64,000 nt of DNA, from NCBI GenBank assembly GCA_964647905.1, contig CAZYJR010000019.1, forward strand, positions 1 to 64,000, read 5' to 3'. The notes below the pieces were generated by a model, which saw only the letters and a list, made by a program, of their open reading frames with translations, did not search any database and had not been told where the DNA came from. A program made the position numbers and the translations under genes. Below, piece by piece: positions 26,433 through 35,822 of this stretch. Origin of the DNA: CAZYJR01 sp964647905 (GTDB taxonomy: Bacteria > Desulfobacterota > DSM-4660 > Desulfatiglandales > HGW-15). Each line of letters opens with the position of its first letter. The first letter of the stretch is position 1.

Positions 26433-27812
26433 CTATTTGAAGTGTTTGAGCGGGGGCTTTCCAATGGCGAATACATTGAAGCCGATTTGGTAAAGCCTCT
26501 CGTGGTCCAGTATATTGCGCCCATCGAACACGAATGCCGGCCGCACCATGGACTCGAGAATGCGCTCGTAATCAAGGTGCTTGTATATGTCCCACTCGGT
26601 CATCACGGCGATTGCGTGGGCTCCGCTTGCCGCCTTGTAAGGATCCTCCTCGAAGGTGATCCTCCCTTCCACACCTGAGAGGTCCTGCCTGGCGTTTTCC
26701 AGCGCCTTGGGGTCAGAGACGACCAGCTCCGCCCTCTCCTCCAGCAGGCCCTTGGCCACATAGATGGCGGGAGATTCCCGGGTGTCTCCCGTGTTGGCCT
26801 TGAAGGCGAAGCCGAAGAGGGCTATCCGCTTTCCTGCCGCAGTGTTGAACATGTTGCTCAACATGTTCCTTATGAAACGCCTCTCCTGCCACTCGTTGAT
26901 GCTAACCACCGACTCCCAGTACCCTGCGACCTCCTCGAGCCCGTAGCTCCGGCAGATGTATACTAGGTTCAATATGTCCTTTTTGAAGCAGGACCCGCCG
27001 AACCCAACGCTGGCCTTCAAGAACTCCGGTCCTATGCGCGAGTCCATTCCTATGGCCCTGGCCACCTCGTCCACCACCGCCTCGGTCTCCTCGCACAGGG
27101 CCGAAATGGAATTGATGGACGAGACCCTTTGAGCCAGGAAGGCGTTGGCGGTCAATTTGGAAAGCTCCGAGCTCCATATGTTGGACTGGATTATGCGCTC
27201 CCTGGGGACCCAACGCGCATAGATCTCGACTATCTCCTCCCGCGCGCGTATGCCCGCGGGGGTCTCCCTGGCTCCCACCAGGACCCTGTCCGGGTCTTCC
27301 AGGTCTCGAATCGCGCTCCCTTCGGCAAGGAATTCCGGGTTGGAGACCACTTGAAAGCCGGGGGCCCCGGGGCTGGTTCCCAGAATACGCTCCATGGCGG
27401 CGGCCGTGCGGACGGGCAAGGTGGACTTTTCAACGATTATCTTGTCCGAGCCGGAGTTCTCCAGGATCTGGCGTGCGGTCTTCTCCCAGTACTGGAGATC
27501 CGCGGCCATCCCCGCCCCCTGACCGAAGGTCTTGGTCGGGGTGTTGACCGAGACAAAGATTATATCAGCGTCCCGTATGCCCCCTTCTATGTCCTCGGAG
27601 AAAAAGAGGTTCCGGTCCCTGACCCGACTCACCACCTCCTCCAGTCCGGGCTCATAGATGGGCAGGTTATCGCTGTTCCAGGCGGCTATTCTAGCCCTGT
27701 CCACATCCACCACCGTGACCCTGTAAGCCGGGCACTTGTCCGCGATCACCGCCATGGTGGGCCCGCCTACGTACCCAGCGCCTATACACAAAATATTCCT
27801 TTTGAAATCCAA
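26433..27812 (-). CDS. ugd: UDP-glucose 6-dehydrogenase, animal-type
   Basis: A 459-residue UDP-glucose dehydrogenase making UDP-glucuronate for surface polysaccharide. NAD loop: ILCIGAGYVGGPTMAVIADK; catalytic Cys275 in GFGGSCFKKDILNLVY. Length and many stretches (WNSDNLPIYEPGL, SNPEFLAEGSAI, SSINSISALCE, FAFKANTGDTRES) resemble the animal enzyme rather than the shorter common bacterial Ugd. The start codon is TTG with an AAGGAGG site 7 nt upstream. It lies between cobA/hemD and purA in one leftward run; no other polysaccharide genes are near. Confidence 0.92.
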   Translation of the reverse strand: MDFKRNILCIGAGYVGGPTMAVIADKCPAYRVTVVDVDRARIAAWNSDNLPIYEPGLEEVVSRVRDRNLFFSEDIEGGIRDADIIFVSVNTPTKTFGQGAGMAADLQYWEKTARQILENSGSDKIIVEKSTLPVRTAAAMERILGTSPGAPGFQVVSNPEFLAEGSAIRDLEDPDRVLVGARETPAGIRAREEIVEIYARWVPRERIIQSNIWSSELSKLTANAFLAQRVSSINSISALCEETEAVVDEVARAIGMDSRIGPEFLKASVGFGGSCFKKDILNLVYICRSYGLEEVAGYWESVVSINEWQERRFIRNMLSNMFNTAAGKRIALFGFAFKANTGDTRESPAIYVAKGLLEERAELVVSDPKALENARQDLSGVEGRITFEEDPYKAASGAHAIAVMTEWDIYKHLDYERILESMVRPAFVFDGRNILDHERLYQIGFNVFAIGKPPLKHFK

Positions 27813-27844
27813 ATCGAGCCTCCTTCTCTTCCTCCCGGACCGGT

Positions 27845-29398
27845 TCAGCCCCGCGCCGTGGCCCTAAGGGAGAAATAGTCCGACACGGCTTCGGTCAGGC
27901 CCTCTATTGTATACACGGGCGCGGTCACCGTCACCTCGAACCCATGCTCCACGGCTGTCTTCGCGGTAATCGGTCCGATGCAGGCGACCGCCACCCCTTG
28001 CATCCACTCCCCCGGCCCGCCCGGGTCTCCAGCGAACATACGAGCGAAGTTGCTCACCGTGGACGAGCTGGTGAAAGTCACCATGTCTATCCGGCCCTGC
28101 TCCAGCATGGACCGGACTCCCCGCGCATCAGCCTCCGGGAGTATGGTCCTGTAGGCCGGCACCACCTCCACCCCGGCCCCCATGCGCTCCAGCTCTACAG
28201 GGAGTATCTCCCTGGCGGTCTCCGCCCTCGGGATCAGGATCCTCGCTCCGTCCAGGGAGTCCTGTCCCAGGGCCTCCACTACGGCCTCTGCACGGTACTC
28301 CCCCGGGACCAGATCGGGAATGATTCCCCGCATCCGAAGGGCTTCGGCCGTTGCCGGGCCGATGGCGCCTATCCGGGCGCCTCCCAGGGCCCTCGCGTCC
28401 AATCCCTTGCCGGCCATTCGTTCGAAGAAAGACCGCACGCCGTTGGCACTGGTGAACAGGACCCAAGTGTATCGGCTCAAGGATTCCACGGCCGCGTCCA
28501 GCGGCTCCCAGGTCTCCGGAGGGACCACCTCGATGGTGGGGAACTGGATGCATTCGGCACCCAGTTCGGCCAGCCTCTCCACCAGCACGCCGGCCTGGGC
28601 CCTGGCCCTGGTGACCAAAATGCGCCTGCCGAAAAGCGGGCGCTTCTCGAACCAGGCCAGCTCCTCCCTGAGTGATACGACCTCGCCCACCACGATCACC
28701 GCCGGAGGTTTGATGCCCTGCTCCAGGACCACACCGGCTATCTCTCCCAGAGGGGCGGTGACCGTCCGCTGCTCGGCCACGGTGCCCCGGCGTATCACAG
28801 CCACCGGAGTCTCGGCCGGGCGGCCGTGCTCCATAAGCCTCTGCGCGATTGCGGGCAGGTTTCCAACCCCCATCAGGAAGACCAGCGTCCCGGCCCCTGT
28901 GCTGAGGCGATCCCACGCGATGCTCGAACCCTCCTTGGACGGGTCCTCGTGGCCGGTCACAAAGGCGGCGGTGGCCGTAATGTCCCTGTGGGTGAGGGGG
29001 ATGCCCGCGTACGCGGGGACCCCCACCGCGGAAGTGACTCCGGGGACCACCTCAAAGCGGATCCCGCACCGGGCCAACTCCCGGGCCTCCTCCCCGCCCC
29101 GGCCGAAAACGAAGGGATCGCCCCCTTTGAGGCGCACCACGACCCTTCCCATCAGGGCGAGTTCCACCATGAGGGCGTTTATCTCCTCCTGGCCGCGCGA
29201 ATGGTCGCCGGCCTTTTTCCCCACATAGATGAGCTCAGCGTCCGGCCGGGCGTACTCCAGGAGGGCCGGGCTTGCGAGGTAATCATAGACGACCGCGTCC
29301 GCCTTGGCCATGCACTCCCGCCCTCTGATCGTCAGCAGCCCCGGGTCTCCGGGCCCCGCTCCCACCAGATATACCATCCCTCTCTCAATCGGTCTCAT
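27845..29398 (-). CDS. Fused uroporphyrinogen-III C-methyltransferase / uroporphyrinogen-III synthase
   Basis: A 517-residue fusion. Residues 1-250 are the SAM-dependent uroporphyrinogen-III methyltransferase (CobA/SumT) with VYLVGAGPGDPGLLT, VVRLKGGDPFVFGRGGEE and TLVFLMGVGN; residues about 260-510 are HemD, which closes and inverts ring D. Together they turn hydroxymethylbilane into precorrin-2, the branch point to siroheme and cobalamin. Siroheme is the cofactor of the DsrAB encoded downstream in the window. The start at 29398 has a GGAGGG site inside the end of hemC, overlapping it by 14 nt. A chelatase/dehydrogenase to finish siroheme is not in the window. Confidence 0.94.
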   Translation of the reverse strand: MRPIERGMVYLVGAGPGDPGLLTIRGRECMAKADAVVYDYLASPALLEYARPDAELIYVGKKAGDHSRGQEEINALMVELALMGRVVVRLKGGDPFVFGRGGEEARELARCGIRFEVVPGVTSAVGVPAYAGIPLTHRDITATAAFVTGHEDPSKEGSSIAWDRLSTGAGTLVFLMGVGNLPAIAQRLMEHGRPAETPVAVIRRGTVAEQRTVTAPLGEIAGVVLEQGIKPPAVIVVGEVVSLREELAWFEKRPLFGRRILVTRARAQAGVLVERLAELGAECIQFPTIEVVPPETWEPLDAAVESLSRYTWVLFTSANGVRSFFERMAGKGLDARALGGARIGAIGPATAEALRMRGIIPDLVPGEYRAEAVVEALGQDSLDGARILIPRAETAREILPVELERMGAGVEVVPAYRTILPEADARGVRSMLEQGRIDMVTFTSSSTVSNFARMFAGDPGGPGEWMQGVAVACIGPITAKTAVEHGFEVTVTAPVYTIEGLTEAVSDYFSLRATARG

Positions 29399-30374
29399 CC
29401 GCGCCCCCTCCGGTTGCCGGGGCGGCTTTCCCGGCCAGGCAGCCGTCGCCCGAACCCCGGTAGATGCGATCCAATATGTGCCCCCCTCCGGAGGAAAGAA
29501 TCCGCGCGGCCAGAGCTCTCCCCAGATCCTCGGGCCGCATCTTGTCTCCTGAGACCCGGTCCGCTATCACCCTGCTCCCGTCCAGCTCCGCCACCAAACC
29601 ACTCAGGACCACCCTGTCCCCTTCCAGGACCGCGTGTCCGGCTATCGGCACCTGGCATCCGCCCTCGAGGTCCCGGAGAAAGGCCCGCTCGGCCCTCACC
29701 CTCAGCTCGGTCTCCTGATGATTGATGAATGCGAGCAATTCCCGGGTTCGGGTGTCGTCCTCGCGCATCTCCAACCCCAGAGCGCCCTGGCCCACGGCCG
29801 GGAGGACCAGGCTCACCGGGAGCGCCTGGGTGATCCCGGCCCCCAATCCGAGACGATTGAGACCGGCGGCGGCCAGGACCACGGCGTCAAGATCGCCCGA
29901 GCCCAGCTTGGCCAGGCGCGTGTCCACGTTCCCGCGCAAAGAAAGAATTCTCAGATCGGGGCGCATGCTCAGGAGCTGCGCTGAGCGCCTGAGACTGCTG
30001 GTTCCCACCCTGGCTCCCCGCGCCAGGTCCTGGAACCCCGCGCATCCCGAGGTTGCTATCAGGGCGTCCCTGGGGTCCTCCCTGCGGGGAAAGGCCGCTA
30101 GGCAGAGCCCCTCGGGCAGCTCCGCAGGGACGTCCTTCATGCTGTGGACAGCCACGTCCACCCGGCCTTGGAGGAGCGCTTCCTCGATCTCCTTTACGAA
30201 GAGGCCTTTCCCGCCAACCAAGCTCAGGGGCGAGTCCAGGATCTTGTCGCCCTTGGTCTTTATGCGCACCAGCTCCACACGCACCCCAGGGTCATGCTCC
30301 CGGATCCTGCTCCTCACCCACTCGCTCTGCGCCAGAGCCAGGCGGCTCCCCCGCGTCCCGATTCGAACCATCAT
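29385..30374 (-). CDS. hemC: Porphobilinogen deaminase (hydroxymethylbilane synthase)
   Basis: A 329-residue HemC that links four porphobilinogens into hydroxymethylbilane. It starts MVRIGTRGSRLALAQS; the Cys holding the dipyrromethane cofactor is C240 in LEGGCQVPIAGHA; VHSMKDVPAELPEGL and TSSLRRSAQL supply the substrate-binding Asp and Arg residues. The start overlaps the ispD stop (ATGA). It feeds the fused CobA/HemD enzyme encoded next. Confidence 0.95.
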   Translation of the reverse strand: MMVRIGTRGSRLALAQSEWVRSRIREHDPGVRVELVRIKTKGDKILDSPLSLVGGKGLFVKEIEEALLQGRVDVAVHSMKDVPAELPEGLCLAAFPRREDPRDALIATSGCAGFQDLARGARVGTSSLRRSAQLLSMRPDLRILSLRGNVDTRLAKLGSGDLDAVVLAAAGLNRLGLGAGITQALPVSLVLPAVGQGALGLEMREDDTRTRELLAFINHQETELRVRAERAFLRDLEGGCQVPIAGHAVLEGDRVVLSGLVAELDGSRVIADRVSGDKMRPEDLGRALAARILSSGGGHILDRIYRGSGDGCLAGKAAPATGGGADETD

Positions 30375-31141
30375 CGACCTATGACTCCACTGTCCGGGGT
30401 GTCCGCCGCCCGCCTGTCCAACAGATACCGGGCAAGGGCCAAGTCGCCGGGGGTGGTCACCTTGATGTTGTCCTCATCTCCGTCCATGACAGTGACCGTT
30501 ATCCCGGCCCGCTCCACCAATTGAGCATCGTCCGAGGCCTCGTCCCATGCCTCGTCTTGGGCCCTCTTGTGGACATCCCGCAGGAGCCCGGCGTGGAACG
30601 CCTGGGGGGTCTGAACCAGCCTGAGGAGGGAACGATCCAGGGTCCGAACCACCAGCCGCCCTTGCCCCGGGTCCACCTCCTTGACCGTGTCCCTGGCCGG
30701 CACTGCGGCCACCGCCGCGCCGTGTTCAATGGCCCCTGAGACGATACGCTCTATCAATGCGGGCCGAACCAGGGGGCGCACCCCGTCGTGGACCACTATG
30801 ACCCGGCAGAGACCGGTGCAGGCCTCCAGGCCCATGCGAACCGAGTCCTGCCTCCTCCCCCCTCCGGCCACCACCCGGCTGACCTTTGTCAATCCGTATT
30901 GCTCCACGATACCGGCCCGGCAATAATCCAGGGCCTCTTCCGGGGCCACCAGGACCACGCGCCCCACTATCGGGCAGGACTGAAACGCCTCCAGGGTTAC
31001 GGCCAATACGGGGCGACCGCCCAGCTCCATGAACTGCTTGGGCCGCCCTGAGCCCATACGCACACCCGCACCCGCAGCAGGGACCACTGCGACCACCCCT
31101 TCGCCCTCGCGGCTCTCCCCGATTGCTCGCCCGGACCTCAT
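30371..31141 (-). CDS. ispD: 2-C-methyl-D-erythritol 4-phosphate cytidylyltransferase
   Basis: A 256-residue IspD of the non-mevalonate pathway, making CDP-methylerythritol. The CTP-binding loop VVPAAGAGVRMGSGRPKQF, VHDGVRPLV and the C-terminal DASDDAQLVERAG-like and GDEDNIKVTTPGDL motifs are present. Start uncertain: the ATG at 31141 (AGGGG upstream) is chosen, a GTG two codons earlier is possible. It appears to head the ispD-hemC-cobA/hemD-ugd-purA-mnmG run. No IspF domain is fused. Confidence 0.92.
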   Translation of the reverse strand: MRSGRAIGESREGEGVVAVVPAAGAGVRMGSGRPKQFMELGGRPVLAVTLEAFQSCPIVGRVVLVAPEEALDYCRAGIVEQYGLTKVSRVVAGGGRRQDSVRMGLEACTGLCRVIVVHDGVRPLVRPALIERIVSGAIEHGAAVAAVPARDTVKEVDPGQGRLVVRTLDRSLLRLVQTPQAFHAGLLRDVHKRAQDEAWDEASDDAQLVERAGITVTVMDGDEDNIKVTTPGDLALARYLLDRRAADTPDSGVIGR

Positions 31142-31161
31142 CCACACCCCTGCGGGGCCGC

Positions 31162-31188
31162 AAAAAAAGAGGCCTCCCTCAAGGCCTC
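31162..31188 (-). terminator. Strong intrinsic terminator
   Basis: Minus-strand GAGGCCT-TGAGGG-AGGCCTC followed by T7 (31162-31168), about 48 nt after the stop of the Rho-N-like gene. It separates the leftward run starting near 36.6 kb from the ispD run. Confidence 0.85.
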
Positions 31189-31235
31189 GGCACCCCTTCT
31201 CATGGCTTGGGATTTAATGTGGACCCGTCCGCCGC

Positions 31236-31637
31236 TCAGGCCCGGGCCGCTTTCCTTGTCTGCTTCTTCAAGCGATTCATTTGGCGCCTGAGGACTTCCA
31301 CCCTGGCCTTGTCATCCGCCTCCCTGGCCTCCTGCTTCTCCCGCCTTATCCGGGCGATCTTCTCCTTGAGCTCCTTTACCGTGGCCCCGGTCTTGGTGCG
31401 CTTCCTCGTCGAGGGCCCCTTTTCCTCCAGGTCCCAAGCCTCCCTTATGAGGCTCAGGAGCTCTTCCTTTTTCATCGCGTGCACGCCGCTCACGCCCGGG
31501 ATCTCCATGGCCACCTCTCGGAGCTCGGTCGCCGTCATCTTCTCCAGGGGCTTTCCGATCTCCTGGTGCTTCTGCTTGGACTTGGCCATGAGGTCTTCTT
31601 GTTTCTTGTCTTGCTGTTGAGTGTTTTCCTCTTCCAT
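31236..31637 (-). CDS. Small Rho-N/SAP-domain-like protein
   Basis: A 133-residue, very basic and charged protein. The central segment KPLEKMTATELREVAMEIPGV...HAMKKEELLSLIREA resembles the helical SAP-like N-terminal domain of Rho, and the C-terminus is a long basic coiled coil (about 75-130, ending RLKKQTRKAARA). There is no ATPase domain. Nucleic-acid binding is likely; the role is unknown. The start at 31637 is the first standard ATG; an upstream TTG is possible. Last gene of its run, just before the terminator. Confidence 0.75.
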   Translation of the reverse strand: MEEENTQQQDKKQEDLMAKSKQKHQEIGKPLEKMTATELREVAMEIPGVSGVHAMKKEELLSLIREAWDLEEKGPSTRKRTKTGATVKELKEKIARIRREKQEAREADDKARVEVLRRQMNRLKKQTRKAARA

Positions 31638-31697
31638 GGTGCTTCTTGCTCCTTTGTTCAAATTCGAATCGGCCGGTCTCCTTCCCCGGCCTCGGGT

Positions 31698-32435
31698 TTA
31701 CGACTTCTTCAAAAAGGGAGAGAGCAGATCAATGGGAATGGGGAAAAGCGTGGTGGAGTTCCCCTGTGACGCTATCTCCCTCAGGGTCTGGAGGTACCTC
31801 AGCTGCAGGGCCTCAGGATACCTCCTGATGATCTCCGCAGCATCGGCCAGCCGGTTGGCCGCCTGGTATTCGGCCTCCGCACCGATCACCTTGGCGCGCC
31901 GCTCCCGCTCGGCTTCCGCCTGCCGGGCCATGGAGCGCTGCATCTCGTCCGGCAGGTCGATGTGTTTCACCTCCACGGTGGTCACCTTGATTCCCCACGG
32001 GTCAGTGTGGGTGTCCAGAATCTCCTGGAGCCTGGCGTTGATCTTGTCCCGCTCCGCCAGTAGCTCGTCCAGCTCCACCTGGCCGCACACGCTCCTCAGG
32101 GTGGTCTGAGACAACTGGGAGGTGGCGAAGAGGTAATTCTCCACCTCCACCGTGGCGCTGGTGGGATTCATGACCCGGAAATAGATCACCGCGTTCACCT
32201 TCACCGAGACGTTGTCCCGGGTTATCACATCCTGGGAGGGCACGTCCATGGCCACCAGGCGGAGGCTCACCTTGACCATCTTGTCTATCACCGGGATCAG
32301 GATGATCAGACCGGGTCCCTTGGTCTTTATCACCCGACCGAGACGAAAGATCACGCCCCTTTCATACTCCTTGAGTATCCTCAAGGCCGAGGCGAGAAAC
32401 ATCACCACGAGCACGAGCGCCAGGATGTAAAACAT
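31698..32435 (-). CDS. Slipin (SPFH/Band-7, stomatin-like protein)
   Basis: A 245-residue stomatin-like protein. One N-terminal membrane helix (residues 2-18) is followed by the SPFH domain, with LKEYERGVIFRLGRV, the turn IKTKGPGLIILIPVIDKM, ISSRDN-like ITRDNVSVKVNAV and a coiled-coil segment (SMARQAEAERERRAKV). It probably scaffolds membrane microdomains. It directly follows an NfeD-family protease gene, the classical partner: such proteases cut the C-terminus of slipins. Confidence 0.93.
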   Translation of the reverse strand: MFYILALVLVVMFLASALRILKEYERGVIFRLGRVIKTKGPGLIILIPVIDKMVKVSLRLVAMDVPSQDVITRDNVSVKVNAVIYFRVMNPTSATVEVENYLFATSQLSQTTLRSVCGQVELDELLAERDKINARLQEILDTHTDPWGIKVTTVEVKHIDLPDEMQRSMARQAEAERERRAKVIGAEAEYQAANRLADAAEIIRRYPEALQLRYLQTLREIASQGNSTTLFPIPIDLLSPFLKKS

Positions 32436-32534
32436 GGCCTACCTCCTTCTTCTCTGGCAGAGCCCAAGACTCTTACCAGGAGCAAGTCCGCTTTGCAACC
32501 CGCAGGCGCAGCAGGGGCACAGGCAAAGGAAGAA

Positions 32535-33860
32535 TCAGAGAGCGGACCCGGATCTTTTCTGCTCGACCCGGCGCACCTCCAGGACCAGCCCTCGCATGCC
32601 CACGACCTCCACCTGCTCTCCCGGATCCAGGGCCTGATCCGACCGGGCCCGCCAAGCCTCCCCCCGGACCATTACCACACCCTCGGGGTCTATGCGTTTT
32701 TGAACCGACCCGGTGACCCCGAGCATGCCCTCGGCCCCCCCCATGGGCTTGGTTCGATAGGCCCTGAAGGCCAGCCAGGCCACGGCCACGAAAAATCCTC
32801 CCACCAATGCGATGGTCGGGGCCATAACACGGATCGAGACTGATACCTCCTCGAAGAGCATGATAGAGCCCAGGGTCAGGGAAATCAATCCGCCCACCGA
32901 TAGCAGCCCGTAGCTGGTCACCTTTATCTCGGCGATGAAAAAGATTATGGCCAGGGCTATGAGGAGCAGGCCGGCATAATTGACCGGAAGGGTTTGAAAA
33001 GAGAAAAAGGCCAGTATCAGTGAGATGGCGCCTATCACCCCGGGCAGGAGCGCCCCGGGGTGGCTGAGCTCGAAATAGAGGCCGGCGAGCCCGATCATCA
33101 TCAGGATATAGGCGATATTGGGATCGCTTATGGTCTCCAGGATCCGGTCCCTGAGATCCGGGCGGTAATGGACCCTCTCCAGCTCCGCGGTCTCCAGGAC
33201 AACGGTTCGGCCGCCCGAGGCCACCTCCCGCTGGTCGAGCCGTCGGAACAGGTCGTCCATGTCCTCGGCGATCAGGTCCACCACCCCCTTTTCCAAGGCC
33301 TCTTCGGCGGTGATCGATACGCTCTCCCTGATCGCCTTCTCCACCCACTCGCCGTTCCGCCCCCTCTCCTCGGCGATCCCCCTTCCGTAGGCGGCCATGT
33401 CATTGACCACCTTCCGGGACATCTCCTGGTCTATGTCCTTGCCCCCGGCTCCCACAGGATGCGCCGCACCGATGTTGGTGCCGGGGGCCATTGCGGCGAC
33501 GTGCCCGGCCACCGTCACCATAACCCCGGCGGACGCCGCTCCCGCCCCCTTGGGGCCCACATATACCACCACGGGCACCGTGGAATTCATGATGGCCTTT
33601 ACCATGGTGCGCATGGAGGAAGCCAATCCTCCCGGGGTGTCCAAGCGCAGGACCACGAGTTCGGCATCCTTCTCCGCCGCCCGTCTTATTCCCCTCGCCA
33701 CATACATGGCCGTACCCGGGCTTATGGCGGCGTCCAACTCCAGGATCACGGCCTTGCCCGCGACCTCCTCCCCGTAGCATGCATCGGCCCGGAGGAATGC
33801 CGCAAATGCCGCCAAGAGCCCGTAAAGGAACAGACACGCGAGCCGGCGCGTATCACTCAT
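32535..33860 (-). CDS. NfeD-family membrane serine protease (ClpP-like domain plus NfeD)
   Basis: A 441-residue long-form NfeD. A signal peptide leads to a ClpP-like serine protease domain (about 35-220; RLDTPGGLASSMRTMV, VYVGPKGAGAASAGVMV with the nucleophilic Ser, PGTNIGAAHPV), then four to five membrane helices (about 235-360) and an OB-fold NfeD domain near the C-terminus (MLGVTGSVQKRIDPEGVVMV). It overlaps the preceding uracil-DNA glycosylase gene by 8 nt and is followed by the slipin gene, forming the conserved protease-scaffold pair. Confidence 0.93.
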   Translation of the reverse strand: MSDTRRLACLFLYGLLAAFAAFLRADACYGEEVAGKAVILELDAAISPGTAMYVARGIRRAAEKDAELVVLRLDTPGGLASSMRTMVKAIMNSTVPVVVYVGPKGAGAASAGVMVTVAGHVAAMAPGTNIGAAHPVGAGGKDIDQEMSRKVVNDMAAYGRGIAEERGRNGEWVEKAIRESVSITAEEALEKGVVDLIAEDMDDLFRRLDQREVASGGRTVVLETAELERVHYRPDLRDRILETISDPNIAYILMMIGLAGLYFELSHPGALLPGVIGAISLILAFFSFQTLPVNYAGLLLIALAIIFFIAEIKVTSYGLLSVGGLISLTLGSIMLFEEVSVSIRVMAPTIALVGGFFVAVAWLAFRAYRTKPMGGAEGMLGVTGSVQKRIDPEGVVMVRGEAWRARSDQALDPGEQVEVVGMRGLVLEVRRVEQKRSGSAL

Positions 33861-34599
33861 CCCTTCGCCCTCCCAGTCCCAGGATCTTCATTATCTCCTG
33901 TACGTCCCTCCACACGGGCCGCTTGGCCTCCGCGTTTCTCAGAAGGTAGGCCGGATGAAAGGTGGGCATCACGGGTATCCCCATGAACCGCGACCACCGC
34001 CCCCTGTCCCTGGTCATGGAAAACCCTTCTCCCAGCAGCTCCCTGCCGGCGACCCGACCCAGGGTGCATATCACCTTGGGTGCGATGAGCTCTATCTGCC
34101 GCTCGAGAAAAGGGAAACACTCCCGGATCTCCTCGGCCAGAGGATCCCTGTTCCTGGGGGGCCTGCACTTGACCACATTGCAGATGTACACATCCTCCCT
34201 TGTCAAGCCCATCGCGCGGATTATCCGGGTCAGAAGCCCCCCGGCCTCTCCCACGAACGGTCTCCCTGCGCGGTCCTCTTCCCGCCCCGGACCCTCGCCC
34301 ACAAAGACCAGATCGGCCCTCGAGTCACCCTCGCCGAAGACTATATGAGTCCTGCCGGTGTGGAGCGGGCAGCGGCGGCACTCCCCCAGCATCTTCCGGA
34401 GCTCCTCCAGGGATTCAGCCGCGCCCAAGGTTACACCCCGGGCATCCGGGCCCGAGAGTGGCCGGGCATCCATGTATTCAGGCACCCTGGAGGAGATCAA
34501 AGGGGGGTCCAGGCCCAGGTCCCTCCCGGCCATGAGCAGGTCCTTGAGGGCCTGAACGGCCCTTTTCAGCTCGCGCCGCCCGTCCGCCGGGCCGTCCAA
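33853..34599 (-). CDS. Uracil-DNA glycosylase, family 4 (4Fe-4S type)
   Basis: About 248 residues. It removes uracil from DNA. Family-4 features: the paired Cys of the iron-sulfur cluster in ECRRCPL, motif VFVGEGPGREEDRAGRPFVGEAG, CNVVKCRPPRNRDP, the third-site Cys in KVICTLGRVA, and PTFHPAYLLRN near the end. The start is uncertain: a TTG at 34599 (overlapping coaBC by 34 nt) gives the best family length, an ATG at 34533 is the alternative. The frame stays open far upstream inside coaBC, which is not meaningful. Confidence 0.9.
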   Translation of the reverse strand: MDGPADGRRELKRAVQALKDLLMAGRDLGLDPPLISSRVPEYMDARPLSGPDARGVTLGAAESLEELRKMLGECRRCPLHTGRTHIVFGEGDSRADLVFVGEGPGREEDRAGRPFVGEAGGLLTRIIRAMGLTREDVYICNVVKCRPPRNRDPLAEEIRECFPFLERQIELIAPKVICTLGRVAGRELLGEGFSMTRDRGRWSRFMGIPVMPTFHPAYLLRNAEAKRPVWRDVQEIMKILGLGGRRDE

Positions 34600-35783
34600 A
34601 GGTCTCGAACCCGATCCAGTATGCAATCGGCCACCTCGTCCTTGGTCATCATTGGCATGTCCTCCACCCGCCCGTCGCGGTGGAGGAACTTGACCAAATT
34701 GGTGTCTGTCTCGAATCCGGCGTCCTCCCTGGAGACGTCGTTCGCCACCACCATGTCCACGTTTTTCTTTTCCAGTTTTTCCCTGGCGTGACTCACCAGG
34801 GACTCGGTCTCGGCTGCAAAGCCCACGAGCAGGCATGGGGAATTTTCCCTCAGACGCCCAAGCTCCGCCAGTATGTCCGGGGTCCGCACCAACTCGATCA
34901 CCTGCGTCTCCCGGGCGCCCTTCTTGATCTTCTGATCTGCGGATTCCTTCGGCCGGTAGTCCGATACCGCAGCCGCCTTGATCACCGCATCGCACCCCTC
35001 CCACTCGGCCATGACCGCGCGCCTCATCTCCTCGGCCGAGCGCACCCCTATGTGAGCGACTCCCAGAGGGGGATTCAAGGCGCCGGGACCGCTCACCAGG
35101 ATCACTTCCGCCCCCCGCCTGCGGGCCGCCCCGGCCAGGGCGTATCCCATCTTGCCGCTGGAGCGGTTGGTGATGAACCTCACCGGGTCTATTGCCTCCA
35201 TGGTTGCCCCGGCTGTCACCATCAGCCTCCTGCCTGCGAGATCCTTCGGAGACAAGAGCCAGGCGGCCCTCTCAATGATGTCCTCGACCTCGGGCAGCCT
35301 TCCGGGTCCCTCGGCCCTGCAGGCCAGCCCGCCCGTACCGGGCTCCATGAGGCTTACGCCCCGTTCGATCAGTATACGGATGTTCTCCTGTACCGCAGGG
35401 TTTTGGTACATGTGGGTGTTCATGGCCGGACAGATCAGGACCGGCGCGGTGGCTGCAACCGCCATGGTGGACAGGAAGTCGTCCGCCGTCCCCCGGGCCG
35501 CCTTGGCCAAGAAATTCGCCGTGGCCGGGGCCACCAGCACCAGGTCGGTATCCTGGCCCCATTGGATATGGTCCATGGGTCCGGTGCCCGGATCGAACAT
35601 CCCGGTTATCACCCGGCGCCCGGAGAGGGCCTCGAAGGTGAGCGGGGTCACGAACCGGGCGGCGTTCCGGGTCATGGCCACCCTGGTCTCGGCCCCTTCC
35701 GTTACCAGCCGCCGGAGGATTTCCGCCGCCTTATAAGCGGCGATCCCTCCGGTCACTCCCAATGTGACGCGCTTTCCCTTCAT
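34566..35783 (-). CDS. coaBC: Bifunctional phosphopantothenoylcysteine decarboxylase/synthetase
   Basis: A 405-residue CoaBC, two steps of coenzyme A synthesis. The N-terminal flavoprotein decarboxylase (1-185) has GVTGGIAAYKAAEILR and the catalytic PAMNTHMY; the C-terminal synthetase (190-405) has TAGATMEAIDPVRFITNRSSGKMGYALA and KAAAVSDYRP with the CTP-site lysine. Full length, 39 nt after the lipoprotein gene. Confidence 0.95.
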   Translation of the reverse strand: MKGKRVTLGVTGGIAAYKAAEILRRLVTEGAETRVAMTRNAARFVTPLTFEALSGRRVITGMFDPGTGPMDHIQWGQDTDLVLVAPATANFLAKAARGTADDFLSTMAVAATAPVLICPAMNTHMYQNPAVQENIRILIERGVSLMEPGTGGLACRAEGPGRLPEVEDIIERAAWLLSPKDLAGRRLMVTAGATMEAIDPVRFITNRSSGKMGYALAGAARRRGAEVILVSGPGALNPPLGVAHIGVRSAEEMRRAVMAEWEGCDAVIKAAAVSDYRPKESADQKIKKGARETQVIELVRTPDILAELGRLRENSPCLLVGFAAETESLVSHAREKLEKKNVDMVVANDVSREDAGFETDTNLVKFLHRDGRVEDMPMMTKDEVADCILDRVRDLWTARRTGGAS

Positions 35784-35822
35784 ACTTCCCCGCCGGCCTC
35801 TCTCGGCCGCCGCGCATTGCTT

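Noticed and set aside
33853..35004. Uracil-DNA glycosylase starting at 35004
   Set aside because: The first 135 codons are coaBC read in another frame and have no family match.
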